A stretch of DNA of 36,020 bases. Origin: an uncultured Thalassovita sp. GTDB taxonomy: Bacteria > Bacteroidota > Bacteroidia > Cytophagales > Flammeovirgaceae. The notes under the pieces are model-generated. The model made no database searches. It saw only the letters and a list, made by a program, of their open reading frames with translations, and had not been told where the DNA came from. Both the position numbers and the translations under genes were made by a program. Of this stretch, positions 8,755 through 18,295 are shown one piece after another. Numbering within the stretch: the first letter of the stretch is position 1; each line of letters opens with the position of its first letter. The stretch is taken from assembly GCA_937129345.1 (NCBI GenBank), contig CAKZMZ010000449.1, positions 1 through 36,020 on the forward strand, given 5' to 3'.

Positions 8755-11499
8755 TTAATAAGTCAGTTTAAAATCGAGCTGATTGATTTGTTGCATAATT
8801 TGAGCAACCTGCTCTGCAATATTACAACTACGCTTTATTTCATCTACTATTTTGTCTTTCAATTTTTTATCTAATCGCTGCCCTTTGTATTTTTTTCTCA
8901 ATTCTAAGATTTTCCATTCTACAGGAGACTTGCCTTTTAGTTGATATTCCCAAATTACAGAAGGTAAGCCCCCAACTTCCAATTCATCATTGATCAAAAT
9001 GCAGCCTATTTTTTTTAGTATTTTGATTTGTTCTAGTTTTTTTACTGAATCGTCTTCATCTATATTTTTTATTTTTATTTGAGGGCTATTTTCCAATTCT
9101 CCTAAAAAGGCCTTACTGAGTGCCTTACCAAAGAAAATCCACTCCCACATATTGTACAAAAATGGAATTTTTGGTTCACCAAAAGCCAAATGGTAGCCAA
9201 ATATTTCTTTGTATTGAGCACTATTTAAGATAGCCAAACTGTAGTAAAATAAATGTTCTTTAGTAAGAAAACCCAGTTCTTTTCGACAAGCATTTTCGGC
9301 TTTTACAAAGGTTTGAACCAAAGCTAAAAATCGGTTGATTTCGTTCTCGATGGTGCTCAGCAGTTTTTTCCTTTCTCTAGCATCCTTTTTTAAAATTTTT
9401 ACTTTTTTAAGAAAAGCCTCGGCAATTTCGTAGTATTCGCTTACCTCTTTCGAAACCCTTTCTTCTTTGTTTGCTACGCATGTAGCTTCTAATTGCAAAG
9501 TAAACTTGTTGAGTACAGGTAAACTTAAAGTTACTTTTTTTAAGTTTTCGATGTGTCCACTCAGTTTTTGGTCTTTTTGGCGTGTATTTTCGGTAAACTT
9601 CACCTCAACATTGCTAACCAAAATGTTTCGAAAATATAAATAAGCAGTATCTGAAATATTAAATTCTTTGCCTCCCAAAAGCGGTAAGCAAAAAAGCTTA
9701 TCTAAAAAGCTATAGGTAGGAAAATAATCTGTGGTAATGACCAAGCTATCCTTCTCAGTATGATCAAAGGCGATACACAAAAATTGATTATTTCTGTAAA
9801 AATCAATATCTGCAAACTCTAAATCGCTATAAACATGCTTTGCAGCTACGTTTATTGGGGCATTAAAAGGTTTCTTTAATAGCTTTACAGCTCGATTATT
9901 AGCAAAGTTGGTTTCGGGAGGCAGTTTCTTTTCCTTTTTAAAAAGAGGCAGAAATCTTTTATTAAATATAGCCTCATTGTTATTGGCTTTTGCATACAGA
10001 GGAAATACGTTTTTATGATGATATGGAAACCATTGTTTTTGGTCTGTAGGCAATTGCCATCGATCCTCCTTCACTAAATCTGATTTGACGCTTTTGTAAC
10101 AGAGTTTTTTTGCTATATTATCACTTTCCAAATAGGCAATAGTAGCGCATAAAGGCTGATCAAGTTGTATTTCCTCTATTTCTCCAGAAAAGTTCTTAAC
10201 TAACCAACCCCTTACATTACCAAACTTATGGTTGTACAATAAATGATTTTCTTGCAAAGAAATCAATTTTGTATTTGCAGGTAACTGTTCGACTACATTT
10301 CTAAAATATTCTTTTTTAACCTCTATACTTTTGTAATTTTTCGATATAGGGCTCGCTTCATTTTCGGTGTAGGTGTTCGTTGGGTAGGTTAAAAAGTCTA
10401 CTGCAAAGAGTGCAGCATGTTTAAAATTTGGTAGCATATTTTCATTTTCTACTTTGTAGGAAAATAATTTTTCGCTTGTTTCTCCAACATTATCCAACAT
10501 TGCCAAATCTACTAATGCATGCTCAATAGAAGACGCTAAACGATGTGATTTAAAAGTGCAAAAAGCTGTATAAAACGCCCAAAGAGATTCACTTAAAACA
10601 AAAACCTTGTGACTTTGAGATGTATCTAAAATGATGGCAGTCAGATCCAAGCCTATGCTTGTAGATACCATTATTTCTGAGTGATCAGTAATGTAATGTG
10701 TAAGATAGTCTAGATACTTAACTTTAATTTTTACTAAATCTGATACTGCAAAATCCTCCTCCTTGCCTTTTTCTCCTAATGCAATTTGGGTACTTTCTAA
10801 AATGTATTCGAGTGTAATATGTAAATTATCGCTTTTTTGGATAAGATTGCTGACAAATAAACAGGCTTCTTCACTTAAAACATCAACTTTTTCCTCTAAT
10901 TTCTTTGAGGTTTCTTGAAACAGAAAAAATATGTTGTTTTTTTGAAGTGTCTCTAAATATTGCTCTTTACCTCTTATAGTTTCAAAAAATAGCCGATGAA
11001 AAAACATCCATTTTAAGAGCACCGCTGTTCTATATTTTTTATTGATGGATTTTCTGAAAAAGCCATCTAACTTTTGGAAGTTTTTAAGCGCTTCTTGTTC
11101 ATGGGTCAGTTTTGAATAGAAGGAAAGAAAATCACGCTTTAATATTGAAATAGCTTTTCTATCGTCTTTGTGACAGATTTTTCTGAAAAATTTGAATATT
11201 TTCTCCTCGATTTCGCCCAGTGCCTCACTTAGCTCTATTTCCTTTGTTTCTTTCCTTGAACTTAAAGTTAGACTGGAATCATTTAGAATTATGGCGTTAC
11301 CCTTTAAATCTTTCCCGTTGTCTAAAATTAAATCGGCTATAACTGTTCCTTTCTTACTAAAAAGGTTAAAGCGCTTTGCATCAACTTCTACAATTAGCAA
11401 ATCATTTTTAAATACTGCTTCGATGATGTAGGTCAAAAAAGGGGAATATTTGTCGTATTCCCCTTCTAAGTATTTCTTGAAAAATCGAAAGCTATTCAA
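8755..11499 (-). CDS. Type ISP restriction-modification-like protein with eroded methyltransferase motifs
   Basis: The protein has 914 residues and no signal peptide. The C-terminal third matches the Type ISP specificity domain block by block: TKEHLFYYSLAILNSAQYKE (746-765), PKIPF (776-780), NMWEWIFFGKAL (783-793), GGLPSVIWEYQL with KSPVEW (843-862) and DKIVDEIKRSCNIAEQV (882-898). Before it, LISLQENHLLY...GNVRGWLVKNFSGEIEEIQL (412-446) resembles the methyltransferase segment after the NPPY motif, and KKPFNAPINV (542-551) lies where RPFD is usual. No NPPY is present (the region reads DFLTYPTNTY, 368-377), no DPAxGTG is visible, and helicase motifs are absent. Residues 1-280 are not recognised. 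The start is TTG (11499): the frame has no ATG before residue 165, and an in-frame stop lies upstream. It may be an inactive DNA-binding remnant or a new subfamily. Domain homology is fairly secure; loss of catalysis is inference. Confidence 0.7.
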   Translation of the reverse strand: MNSFRFFKKYLEGEYDKYSPFLTYIIEAVFKNDLLIVEVDAKRFNLFSKKGTVIADLILDNGKDLKGNAIILNDSSLTLSSRKETKEIELSEALGEIEEKIFKFFRKICHKDDRKAISILKRDFLSFYSKLTHEQEALKNFQKLDGFFRKSINKKYRTAVLLKWMFFHRLFFETIRGKEQYLETLQKNNIFFLFQETSKKLEEKVDVLSEEACLFVSNLIQKSDNLHITLEYILESTQIALGEKGKEEDFAVSDLVKIKVKYLDYLTHYITDHSEIMVSTSIGLDLTAIILDTSQSHKVFVLSESLWAFYTAFCTFKSHRLASSIEHALVDLAMLDNVGETSEKLFSYKVENENMLPNFKHAALFAVDFLTYPTNTYTENEASPISKNYKSIEVKKEYFRNVVEQLPANTKLISLQENHLLYNHKFGNVRGWLVKNFSGEIEEIQLDQPLCATIAYLESDNIAKKLCYKSVKSDLVKEDRWQLPTDQKQWFPYHHKNVFPLYAKANNNEAIFNKRFLPLFKKEKKLPPETNFANNRAVKLLKKPFNAPINVAAKHVYSDLEFADIDFYRNNQFLCIAFDHTEKDSLVITTDYFPTYSFLDKLFCLPLLGGKEFNISDTAYLYFRNILVSNVEVKFTENTRQKDQKLSGHIENLKKVTLSLPVLNKFTLQLEATCVANKEERVSKEVSEYYEIAEAFLKKVKILKKDARERKKLLSTIENEINRFLALVQTFVKAENACRKELGFLTKEHLFYYSLAILNSAQYKEIFGYHLAFGEPKIPFLYNMWEWIFFGKALSKAFLGELENSPQIKIKNIDEDDSVKKLEQIKILKKIGCILINDELEVGGLPSVIWEYQLKGKSPVEWKILELRKKYKGQRLDKKLKDKIVDEIKRSCNIAEQVAQIMQQINQLDFKLTY

Positions 11500-11552
11500 A
11501 ATAGGCCAAGTTATATTTTACGCATCGGATAGAAACTTATCAGAAACGCAAC

Positions 11553-12869
11553 TTACTTGTTATTGTATAAATAGTTTAAAGTGAGCATAGATAAAGTCTC
11601 AACTCCTAATTTTAAACCGTTGTCGTCAATAAAAAAATCAGGTGTATGATGTGGCGCAGCTTCTTCTGGCTTCATTCCTTTTGGCATACCGCCCAAAAAG
11701 AAAAATAAGCCAGGTACTTCTTCTTGAAAAAATGAAAAATCTTCTGCCCCTGTTTTCGCAGGAATTTGTCTTACATTTTCTTCGCCAGCCATTTCTGTTA
11801 ATATAGGCAGCATTTTAGCTGTTAATTCTGGGTCATTGTAAGTAACCGGTACTCCTTTAAGAATATCGACCTCTGCTTCCGCTCCGGCACTTTCTGCAAT
11901 TTTAGTGGCAGTAAGTTCTATTTTTTCATGAATTCGCTCTTGCATTTCAGTATCTAAGGTGCGTATCGTTCCCGTCATCTCAAGCTCTTCGGGAATAATG
12001 TTGTGCCTGACACCACCCTTTATGGTACCTACTGTAACCACAGCAGCTTCGTTTGTTAAATCTACTTGCCTACTGACTATGGTCTGTAATCCATTTACAA
12101 TTTGTGAAGCTACAACAATTGGATCTACCCCACCCCAAGGTTGCGAACCATGACTTTGCTTACCCTTTACCTTTATTCTAAAAAAATCTGCTGCTGCCAA
12201 GGTACCTCCTGGCTTGTATGAAATTTTCCCCACTTCCGTCTGCGAGTTAATATGAAGACCAAAAATCGCATCTACTTTAGGGTTTTCTAATACGCCTTCT
12301 TCTATCATCATTTTTGCTCCGCCGCCCTCTTCAGGTGGTGCACCTTCTTCTGCTGGTTGAAAGATAAACTTGACCGTGCCGCTTATATCATCCTTCATCT
12401 GAACAAGTAACTCTGCTACACCCATTAGTATCGCTACATGGGTATCATGACCGCAAGCATGCATAACGCCTACATCATTGCCATTATAGGTAGAACGCAC
12501 TTTAGAGGCATAAGGCACATCTACCCTTTCTACTACTGGCAAAGCGTCCATATCTGCCCTCAAGGCAACTACAGGACCTGGCTTACCGCCTTTTAGTATG
12601 CCTACAACACCCGTATAGGCTATTTTGGTTTTAACTTCTATACCCAAACTTTCTAAGTGCTCTGCAACTTTAGCCGCAGTCTTAAACTCCCTATTTGAAA
12701 GCTCAGGGTTTTGGTGAATCTCTCTACGCCACTTAATTACTTTCTCGTTTAACTCTTCTGCTAACTTAAGCACTTTTTCCTTTTGCTTTTTAGGCTGTGC
12801 TGCTATCTCTAAGCTTGTAAAAACTTGTGAGAATATAAATGAAAGTAGGATAATGCTAATTTTTTTCAT
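11553..12869 (-). CDS. Exported M20-family amidohydrolase/peptidase
   Basis: I start at the ATG at 12869 (438 residues, beginning MKKISIILL); a TTG directly before it is a less likely start. The signal peptide ends near residue 24 (EIAAQP). The family is M20D-type (aminoacylase, hippurate and IAA-amino acid hydrolases): WRREIHQNPELSNREF, ALRADMDALPV, then metal ligands Cys139 and His141 in HACGHDTHVAIL, Glu174/Glu175 in PAEEG, His206 in GLHIN, and a late APHHTPDF. Such enzymes remove an acyl group or amino acid from an N-acyl compound with a metal centre. The signal peptide puts it in the periplasm or outer membrane. It begins 4 bases after the carA stop and is likely expressed with it. Confidence 0.9.
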   Translation of the reverse strand: MKKISIILLSFIFSQVFTSLEIAAQPKKQKEKVLKLAEELNEKVIKWRREIHQNPELSNREFKTAAKVAEHLESLGIEVKTKIAYTGVVGILKGGKPGPVVALRADMDALPVVERVDVPYASKVRSTYNGNDVGVMHACGHDTHVAILMGVAELLVQMKDDISGTVKFIFQPAEEGAPPEEGGGAKMMIEEGVLENPKVDAIFGLHINSQTEVGKISYKPGGTLAAADFFRIKVKGKQSHGSQPWGGVDPIVVASQIVNGLQTIVSRQVDLTNEAAVVTVGTIKGGVRHNIIPEELEMTGTIRTLDTEMQERIHEKIELTATKIAESAGAEAEVDILKGVPVTYNDPELTAKMLPILTEMAGEENVRQIPAKTGAEDFSFFQEEVPGLFFFLGGMPKGMKPEEAAPHHTPDFFIDDNGLKLGVETLSMLTLNYLYNNK

Positions 12870-12873
12870 CAAC

Positions 12874-13989
12874 TTAAGTATTTACTGCTTGCAACTTAAT
12901 CATCTCAATAAAACCATCAAATAAGTACCTTGAATCATGTGGGCCAGGAGAAGACTCTGGGTGATACTGCACTGAAAATGCAGGTTTATTCTTCACTTTT
13001 ATACCTTCTACAGTATTGTCATTTAGGTTGATGTGCGTAACCTCTACTACCTCAGACTTTTCGATATCTTCGCTACTTACGCTAAAACCGTGATTTTGAG
13101 AGGTAATTTCGCATTTACCAGTAATTAAATTCTTTACAGGATGATTGAGCCCTCTGTGCCCATGATGCATTTTATAAGTGCTGATGCCAGTGGCCAAAGC
13201 CAAAATCTGATGCCCCATGCAAATACCGAATAGAGGAATTTCTTGCTCTAGGATTTTTTTCACTGTTTCAGCAGCATATTTTGTAGAGGCCGGATCACCC
13301 GGACCATTAGATATAAAATATCCATCTGGCTGCCACTGCTGCATTTCTTCAAACGAAGTTTTAGCAGGAAAAACCCTACAAGTACAGTTTCTTTCTTTTA
13401 AGCTTCTGAGGATATTCGTTTTTATTCCCAAGTCAAGTACTGCTACCTTAAATTCCTCATTGTCAGCTTTATAGTCATAATACTCTTGAGCTGAAACTTG
13501 AGTTGATAACTCTAAACCTTGCATAGAAGGTACTTTTTCAAGTTCACTTTTAAGTTCGTCTATATCTAAGATTTCTGAAGAAATAATAGCGTTCATAGCA
13601 CCCTTCTCTCTTATATGCCTTACGAGCTTTCTGGTATCTATGCCTGCAATGCCTACAATACCCGAATTTTCAAGATACTTTTGCAGAGAACTGTCAGCTG
13701 TTTTACGTGAGTATATATCAGAAAATGTTTTTACAACTAAGCCCTTGATTTTTACAGAAGAAGACTCTGTTTCGGCATCTAATGCTCCGTAATTGCCAAT
13801 ATGAGCCGTTGTATTTACGATAATTTGACCAAAGTAAGATGGATCTGTGTAAATCTCTTGGTAACCTGTTAAGCCTGTATTAAAGCAAATTTCTCCACCG
13901 CTTGTACCCTGTAGGCCAATAGAAGATCCTTTAAAATTTGTGCCATCCTCTAGCAGCAACACCGCGGGTTTTCTGTTAGCTTCCTGCAT
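12874..13989 (-). CDS. carA: Carbamoyl-phosphate synthase small (glutaminase) subunit
   Basis: At 371 residues it is full length for CarA. The N-terminal CPSase domain shows GGEICFNTGLTGYQEIYTDPSY. The class I glutamine amidotransferase domain has nucleophile Cys257 in GICMGHQILALA, with His343 and Glu345 in QYHPESSPGP; ISNGPGDP is also intact. It hydrolyses glutamine and passes ammonia to CarB, which is not in this window, for pyrimidine and arginine synthesis. The start lies 20 bases behind a strong terminator that ends the ribosomal operon, so expression depends on readthrough or on a promoter I could not see. Confidence 0.97.
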   Translation of the reverse strand: MQEANRKPAVLLLEDGTNFKGSSIGLQGTSGGEICFNTGLTGYQEIYTDPSYFGQIIVNTTAHIGNYGALDAETESSSVKIKGLVVKTFSDIYSRKTADSSLQKYLENSGIVGIAGIDTRKLVRHIREKGAMNAIISSEILDIDELKSELEKVPSMQGLELSTQVSAQEYYDYKADNEEFKVAVLDLGIKTNILRSLKERNCTCRVFPAKTSFEEMQQWQPDGYFISNGPGDPASTKYAAETVKKILEQEIPLFGICMGHQILALATGISTYKMHHGHRGLNHPVKNLITGKCEITSQNHGFSVSSEDIEKSEVVEVTHINLNDNTVEGIKVKNKPAFSVQYHPESSPGPHDSRYLFDGFIEMIKLQAVNT

Positions 13990-14008
13990 GTTTATTTATT
14001 AAAAATTG

Positions 14009-14040
14009 AAAAAAAAGGGAAATGAAGTTAATCATTTCCC
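14009..14040 (-). terminator. Strong intrinsic terminator between rplQ and carA
   Basis: On the minus strand a perfect 9-bp stem (GGGAAATGA with TCATTTCCC, loop of 6) is followed directly by eight U residues. It lies 33 bases past the rplQ stop and 20 bases before the carA ATG, so it both ends the ribosomal operon and could act as an attenuator of carA. Confidence 0.9.
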
Positions 14041-14073
14041 TAAAATTAATATTTAAATCTAAGACGATAATTT

Positions 14074-14655
14074 TTATTCATCGCTTTTCTTTTTTTCATC
14101 CTCTTTTTCTACGCTTTCATCTTCACTAAGCGCTTCGCTTGTAGCGCTTTCTTCTGTATCAGCACTAGCCTCTTCAGTCTGTGTAGCTTGAGCCTGAGAC
14201 TGCTCAGCAGTTTCTGTATTCTTCGACTTTTTGCGACGGCGGCGACCACCTCTTCTAGTTTTAGACTTAGAGTCTCCAGCTTCTTGTAATAATAATTCGT
14301 TGTAATCAACAAGCTCTATCATACAAGTTTCTGCATTATCTCCTAATCTAAAACCTGTTCTTATTATTCTTGTATAGCCACCAGGTCTGTTTGCTATTTT
14401 ATCAGAAATCTCATTAAAAAGAATGGTAACCGCTTCCTTATCTTGCAAGTATGAAAATACAGTTCTTCTAGAATGTGTAGTATCTATTTTTGATTTTGTC
14501 AAAAGAGGTTCTACAAATTTCCTAAGTGCTTTTGCCTTAGCAACAGTTGTGGTAATTCTTTTGTGTTTAATTAGAGAAGAAGCCATATTAGATAACATAG
14601 CCTTTCTGTGCGAAGCTGTTCTGCTTAAATGATTTATTTTTTTACCGTGTCTCAT
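14074..14655 (-). CDS. rplQ: 50S ribosomal protein L17 with charged C-terminal tail
   Basis: The first 125 or so residues are a standard L17: [38 protein letters not shown], and [20 protein letters not shown]. The protein then continues to 193 residues with a basic patch ([10 protein letters not shown], about 135-143) and an acidic, Ser/Thr/Glu/Ala-rich low-complexity tail. Extended L17 tails are common in Bacteroidota (recalled, not checked). It is the last gene of the superoperon, after rpoA, and is followed by an intrinsic terminator. Confidence 0.97.
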   Translation of the reverse strand: MRHGKKINHLSRTASHRKAMLSNMASSLIKHKRITTTVAKAKALRKFVEPLLTKSKIDTTHSRRTVFSYLQDKEAVTILFNEISDKIANRPGGYTRIIRTGFRLGDNAETCMIELVDYNELLLQEAGDSKSKTRRGGRRRRKKSKNTETAEQSQAQATQTEEASADTEESATSEALSEDESVEKEDEKKKSDE

Positions 14656-14705
14656 GAATTTCTAAAATTTAAATCGAGGCCGTCCACGAAAAGTCACAGC
14701 TCTAT

Positions 14706-15695
14706 TTAATCCTCATCAAGTTTATATTTTGAAACATCCATTCCGAATGTGAGATTTTTCTCAGCAATAAGTTGCTCTAGTTCTGTTAGCGACTTCTTAC
14801 CAAAATTTCTAAATTTCATCATATCAGAAATCTCTAAGCTGGCCAAATCCCCTAATGTTTTTACATCAGCAGCCTTCAAGCAATTATATGCTCTTACTGA
14901 TAAATCAAGATCTGATAGCGGAGTCTTCAATAATTTACGCATGTGCAAGAACTCCTCGTCAATAGGCTCTTCTTCTGGTTTACTATCAGGCTGGAAGGTC
15001 ATTGTTTGATCAGAGAATAACATAAAGTGCTGTATCAGAATGTTAGCAGCGCCTTTTAATGCATCTTCAGGATGTATAGAACCATCGGTTTCAATATCCA
15101 AAAGCAATTTCTCATAGTCAGTTTTTTGCTCAACCCTTGTATTCTCAACGCTAAACTTTACATTTTTTATCGGCGTAAAAATAGCATCGATTGGAATGTA
15201 TCCAAATACTTGTTCTGCAGGTTGATTCTCCTCAGCCGGCACATATCCCCTACCTTTTTCAACAGTTAGTTCAACCTGAAAAGTTATAGAAGGGTCAATA
15301 TGACAAACAACAAAATCGGGATTTAAGATTTTGTAATCTGTTGTAAATTCTCCTATGTCACCAGCAGTAAACTTTTCTTTTCCAGTGATGCTAATATTAA
15401 TTTTATTGTTAGGACTTTCTGATGTTTTCTTGAATCTAACCATTTTTAGATTCAGGATAATTTCCGTTACATCTTCTACAACTCCTTCAATTGAGGAGAA
15501 TTCGTGGAGGATGTCTGGGAATTTAACCCCAACTATAGCATAACCTTCTAGCGAAGACAATAATATTCTTCTCAATGCATTTCCTACTGTTACACCATAA
15601 CCTCTTTCTAGTGGCTTGAACTCGAACAGGCCGTGAAAATCATCGGCTTTATCCATTACCACTTTATCTGGCATTTGAAATGCTAAAATTGACAT
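14706..15695 (-). CDS. rpoA: RNA polymerase alpha subunit
   Basis: The 329-residue protein contains the N-terminal assembly domain ([21 protein letters not shown], then [14 protein letters not shown]) and a C-terminal helix-hairpin-helix domain ([22 protein letters not shown], then [17 protein letters not shown]). It forms the dimer on which RNA polymerase assembles, and its C-terminal domain contacts upstream DNA and regulators. It sits between rpsD and rplQ as in most bacteria. Confidence 0.98.
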   Translation of the reverse strand: MSILAFQMPDKVVMDKADDFHGLFEFKPLERGYGVTVGNALRRILLSSLEGYAIVGVKFPDILHEFSSIEGVVEDVTEIILNLKMVRFKKTSESPNNKINISITGKEKFTAGDIGEFTTDYKILNPDFVVCHIDPSITFQVELTVEKGRGYVPAEENQPAEQVFGYIPIDAIFTPIKNVKFSVENTRVEQKTDYEKLLLDIETDGSIHPEDALKGAANILIQHFMLFSDQTMTFQPDSKPEEEPIDEEFLHMRKLLKTPLSDLDLSVRAYNCLKAADVKTLGDLASLEISDMMKFRNFGKKSLTELEQLIAEKNLTFGMDVSKYKLDED

Positions 15696-15737
15696 AAGTC
15701 TAAATATTTACAGATGTTGAAAAAATATGTTGAATTA

Positions 15738-16343
15738 TTATTTAGAGTACAATTCAACAATGAGTTGTTCTTTTATATTTTCTGGTATTTCCTCTCTTTC
15801 TGGCATATTCAAAAATTTACCAGCTAAGCGAGTACCATCCCACTCAAGCCAATTATATTTTGATATTTGCCTTCCGGAAACACTTTCTTTTATTACTGAA
15901 AGTGATTGAGATTTAAGCCTCACACTAACAATATCGCCAGGTTTTAGAGTATAAGAAGGAATATTTACAGTCTCGCCGTTTACTGTGATGTGCTTATGCG
16001 ATACCAATTGTCTAGCTCCAGCTCTAGTAGGTGCAAGACCTAATCTATATACAGTATTGTCTAATCTGGCTTCTAAAGATTGTAACAAATTAGTACCAGT
16101 AATACCTTGCTTACTTGCAGCTTTTTCAAATGTATTTCTAAATTGTTTCTCTAGTAGTCCATAAGTATTTTTAGCTTTTTGCTTTTCGGCAAGCTGCACT
16201 GCATACTCAGACTTTTTCCTTCTCCTCCCTTTACCATGTTGGCCCGGGGGATATGGTTTTTTCTTTAATTCTTTACAAGGACCAAAAATTGGGTCGTTAA
16301 ACTTTCTAGCAATCTTGGACTTTGGACCTATATATCTAGCCAT
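15738..16343 (-). CDS. rpsD: 30S ribosomal protein S4
   Basis: The protein has 201 residues. It has [15 protein letters not shown], the YPPGQHG motif, and the S4 RNA-binding domain ([34 protein letters not shown]). The N-terminal zinc cysteines of some S4 forms are absent, so this is the zinc-free type. S4 starts 16S rRNA assembly and in other bacteria represses its own operon; whether it does so here cannot be read. Confidence 0.98.
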   Translation of the reverse strand: MARYIGPKSKIARKFNDPIFGPCKELKKKPYPPGQHGKGRRRKKSEYAVQLAEKQKAKNTYGLLEKQFRNTFEKAASKQGITGTNLLQSLEARLDNTVYRLGLAPTRAGARQLVSHKHITVNGETVNIPSYTLKPGDIVSVRLKSQSLSVIKESVSGRQISKYNWLEWDGTRLAGKFLNMPEREEIPENIKEQLIVELYSK

Positions 16344-16370
16344 TACAAATAAATATTTAAAACTTTCGAA

Positions 16371-16763
16371 TTAAACCCTTCTTCTTTTCGGAGGTCTACA
16401 ACCGTTGTGAGGAAGCGGAGTTACGTCTTTAATAGTGGAGACTTCTATACCTGAATTCTGAATGGTTCTAATAGCAGACTCTCTACCTGCACCAGGACCT
16501 TTAACAAATACCTCTACTTTTCTTAGACCTAAATCGTACGCCACTTTTGCACAATCTTGTGCTGCCATTTGAGCGGCATATGGTGTATTTTTCTTAGATC
16601 CTCTAAACCCCATTTTTCCTGCAGAAGACCAAGAAATTACCTGACCTTCTTTATTAGTGATAGAAATTATGATATTGTTAAAGGATGCTTTTATGTGAGC
16701 CTCACCAAGAGACTCAACTACTACCACTCTTTTTTTAGCTTTGTCTTTTCTTTTCTGCGCCAT
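16371..16763 (-). CDS. rpsK: 30S ribosomal protein S11
   Basis: The 130-residue protein has the family core: [53 protein letters not shown], and the basic end [18 protein letters not shown]. It forms part of the platform of the small subunit. It lies between rpsM and rpsD in the standard order. Confidence 0.98.
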   Translation of the reverse strand: MAQKRKDKAKKRVVVVESLGEAHIKASFNNIIISITNKEGQVISWSSAGKMGFRGSKKNTPYAAQMAAQDCAKVAYDLGLRKVEVFVKGPGAGRESAIRTIQNSGIEVSTIKDVTPLPHNGCRPPKRRRV

Positions 16764-16773
16764 GTTTCAAATA

Positions 16774-17151
16774 TTACTTAGTAGCTTTTTTCTTATTTGC
16801 AACTGTTTTCCTCTTACCTTTCCTTGTTCTAGAGTTATTTTTAGTTCTCTGTCCTCGTACAGGTAAACCTCTCCTATGCCTTAAACCCCTGTAACAGCCA
16901 ATATCCATCAATCTTTTTATATTGAGCTGCACCTCTGATTTAAGTTCACCTTCTATCTTATATTCATTAGTTATGATATCCCTAACTTTATTGGAATCGT
17001 CGTCACTCCAATCTTGTACTTTCTTGTCCTCAGAGATTCCAGATCTCAAAAGAATAGACCTAGCTGAAGAATAGCTGATACCATATATATAGGTAAGTGC
17101 TATAATTCCTCTTTTATTATCAGGTATGTCAACTCCAGAAATACGTGCCAT
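16774..17151 (-). CDS. rpsM: 30S ribosomal protein S13
   Basis: The 125-residue protein begins [26 protein letters not shown] and carries [25 protein letters not shown], the typical basic C-terminus that reaches toward the P-site tRNA. It follows rpmJ in the conserved order. Confidence 0.98.
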   Translation of the reverse strand: MARISGVDIPDNKRGIIALTYIYGISYSSARSILLRSGISEDKKVQDWSDDDSNKVRDIITNEYKIEGELKSEVQLNIKRLMDIGCYRGLRHRRGLPVRGQRTKNNSRTRKGKRKTVANKKKATK

Positions 17152-17174
17152 TGCTTATATCTTTATTAAAGTAA

Positions 17175-17291
17175 TTAACCTTGTCTTTGCTTAAACCTAG
17201 GGTTCTTTTTGTTGATTACATAAAGCTTACCCTTTCTTCTAATTATTTTGCAATCTGAACTTCTTTTCTTGATTGATGCTCTTACTTTCAT
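17175..17291 (-). CDS. rpmJ: 50S ribosomal protein L36, zinc-free form
   Basis: A 38-residue frame lies between infA and rpsM. It begins [20 protein letters not shown] and ends [12 protein letters not shown]. Only one cysteine is present, so the zinc-binding CxxC...C...H set of the C+ form is missing; this C- form is the usual one in Bacteroidota. The ATG is at 17291 and the TAA at 17175-17177. Confidence 0.96.
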   Translation of the reverse strand: MKVRASIKKRSSDCKIIRRKGKLYVINKKNPRFKQRQG

Positions 17292-17298
17292 AGTAATT

Positions 17299-17517
17299 TT
17301 ATTTATATCGATATACAATTCTACCTTTGGTTAAATCATAAGGTGTCATCTCTAGTTTAACCTTATCTCCAGGTAGTATTCTAATGTAATTCATTCTCAT
17401 TTTGCCTGAAATGTGAGCTAAAATAGTGTGGCCATTTTCTAACTTTACTCTAAAGCGAGCGTTTGATAATGCTTCTACTATTGTTCCATCCAGCTCTATG
17501 TTATCTTGTTTAGGCAT
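17299..17517 (-). CDS. infA: Translation initiation factor IF-1
   Basis: The 72-residue length is typical, and the S1/OB fold is clear: [47 protein letters not shown] in successive blocks. It binds the ribosomal A site during initiation. Its start overlaps the end of map by 8 bases, pointing to translational coupling. Confidence 0.98.
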   Translation of the reverse strand: MPKQDNIELDGTIVEALSNARFRVKLENGHTILAHISGKMRMNYIRILPGDKVKLEMTPYDLTKGRIVYRYK

Positions 17518-18292
17518 ATTGCTTATCTAAAACTTTTTCAATGTATTCAAATGTAGTTAATATGTCGGGCTTACCGTCTTTAAAAGCTACTGTATGCTCA
17601 TAGTGAGCAGAAGGCTTTCTATCTTTTGTTCTAATCGTCCAACCATCTCTTTCTTGAACAATATTTTTGGCTCCTAAATTAATCATAGGCTCTATTGCTA
17701 TAACCAACCCATTTTCAATTTTTGTTCCTCTACCTCTTTTGCCAAAGTTAGGAACATCCGGTTTTTCATGTAGATTTTTACCTACTCCATGTCCAACCAA
17801 CTCTCTCACTACTGAAAAACCTTTTTTCTCTACAAAAGACTGAACTGCAAATGATATATCTCCAATTCTAGAGGTCGGTTTCATAGATGAAATTGCCTCA
17901 TATAAAGACTCCTTAGTGGTTGCAAGTAGATTTTTTATATCTTGCCCAATTTCACCAATTGCATAAGTGTAGGCACTATCTGCGTGAAAACCGTTTCTAA
18001 ACACTCCACAATCGATAGAAACTATATCTCCCTCTTTAAGTTCATATTCACTAGGTATACCGTGCACGACTACCTCATTAACAGATATACATAATGATGC
18101 TGGAAAACCATTGTAATTTAAAAAAGATGGTACCGCATTGTGGTCTTTAATGTACTCTTCAGCAATCTTATCTAATTGCTTAGTGGTAATACCTGCCTTT
18201 AATGCCTTCGCTACCTCTGCATGTGTCCTTCCTAACAAATCACCATTGTCTCTAATGGTTTCTATATCGTCTATAGTCTTATAATAAATCAT
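17510..18292 (-). CDS. map: Methionine aminopeptidase, type I
   Basis: The 260-residue enzyme removes the initiator methionine. The dinuclear metal site is intact: Asp94 in VSIDCG, Asp105 in FHADSAYT, the His in [11 protein letters not shown], and Glu residues in AIEPMI and near the C-terminus (HYEHTVAF). [15 protein letters not shown] is also typical. It lies 3 bases after secY and overlaps infA by 8 bases. Confidence 0.97.
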   Translation of the reverse strand: MIYYKTIDDIETIRDNGDLLGRTHAEVAKALKAGITTKQLDKIAEEYIKDHNAVPSFLNYNGFPASLCISVNEVVVHGIPSEYELKEGDIVSIDCGVFRNGFHADSAYTYAIGEIGQDIKNLLATTKESLYEAISSMKPTSRIGDISFAVQSFVEKKGFSVVRELVGHGVGKNLHEKPDVPNFGKRGRGTKIENGLVIAIEPMINLGAKNIVQERDGWTIRTKDRKPSAHYEHTVAFKDGKPDILTTFEYIEKVLDKQYA

Positions 18293-18295
18293 TAT

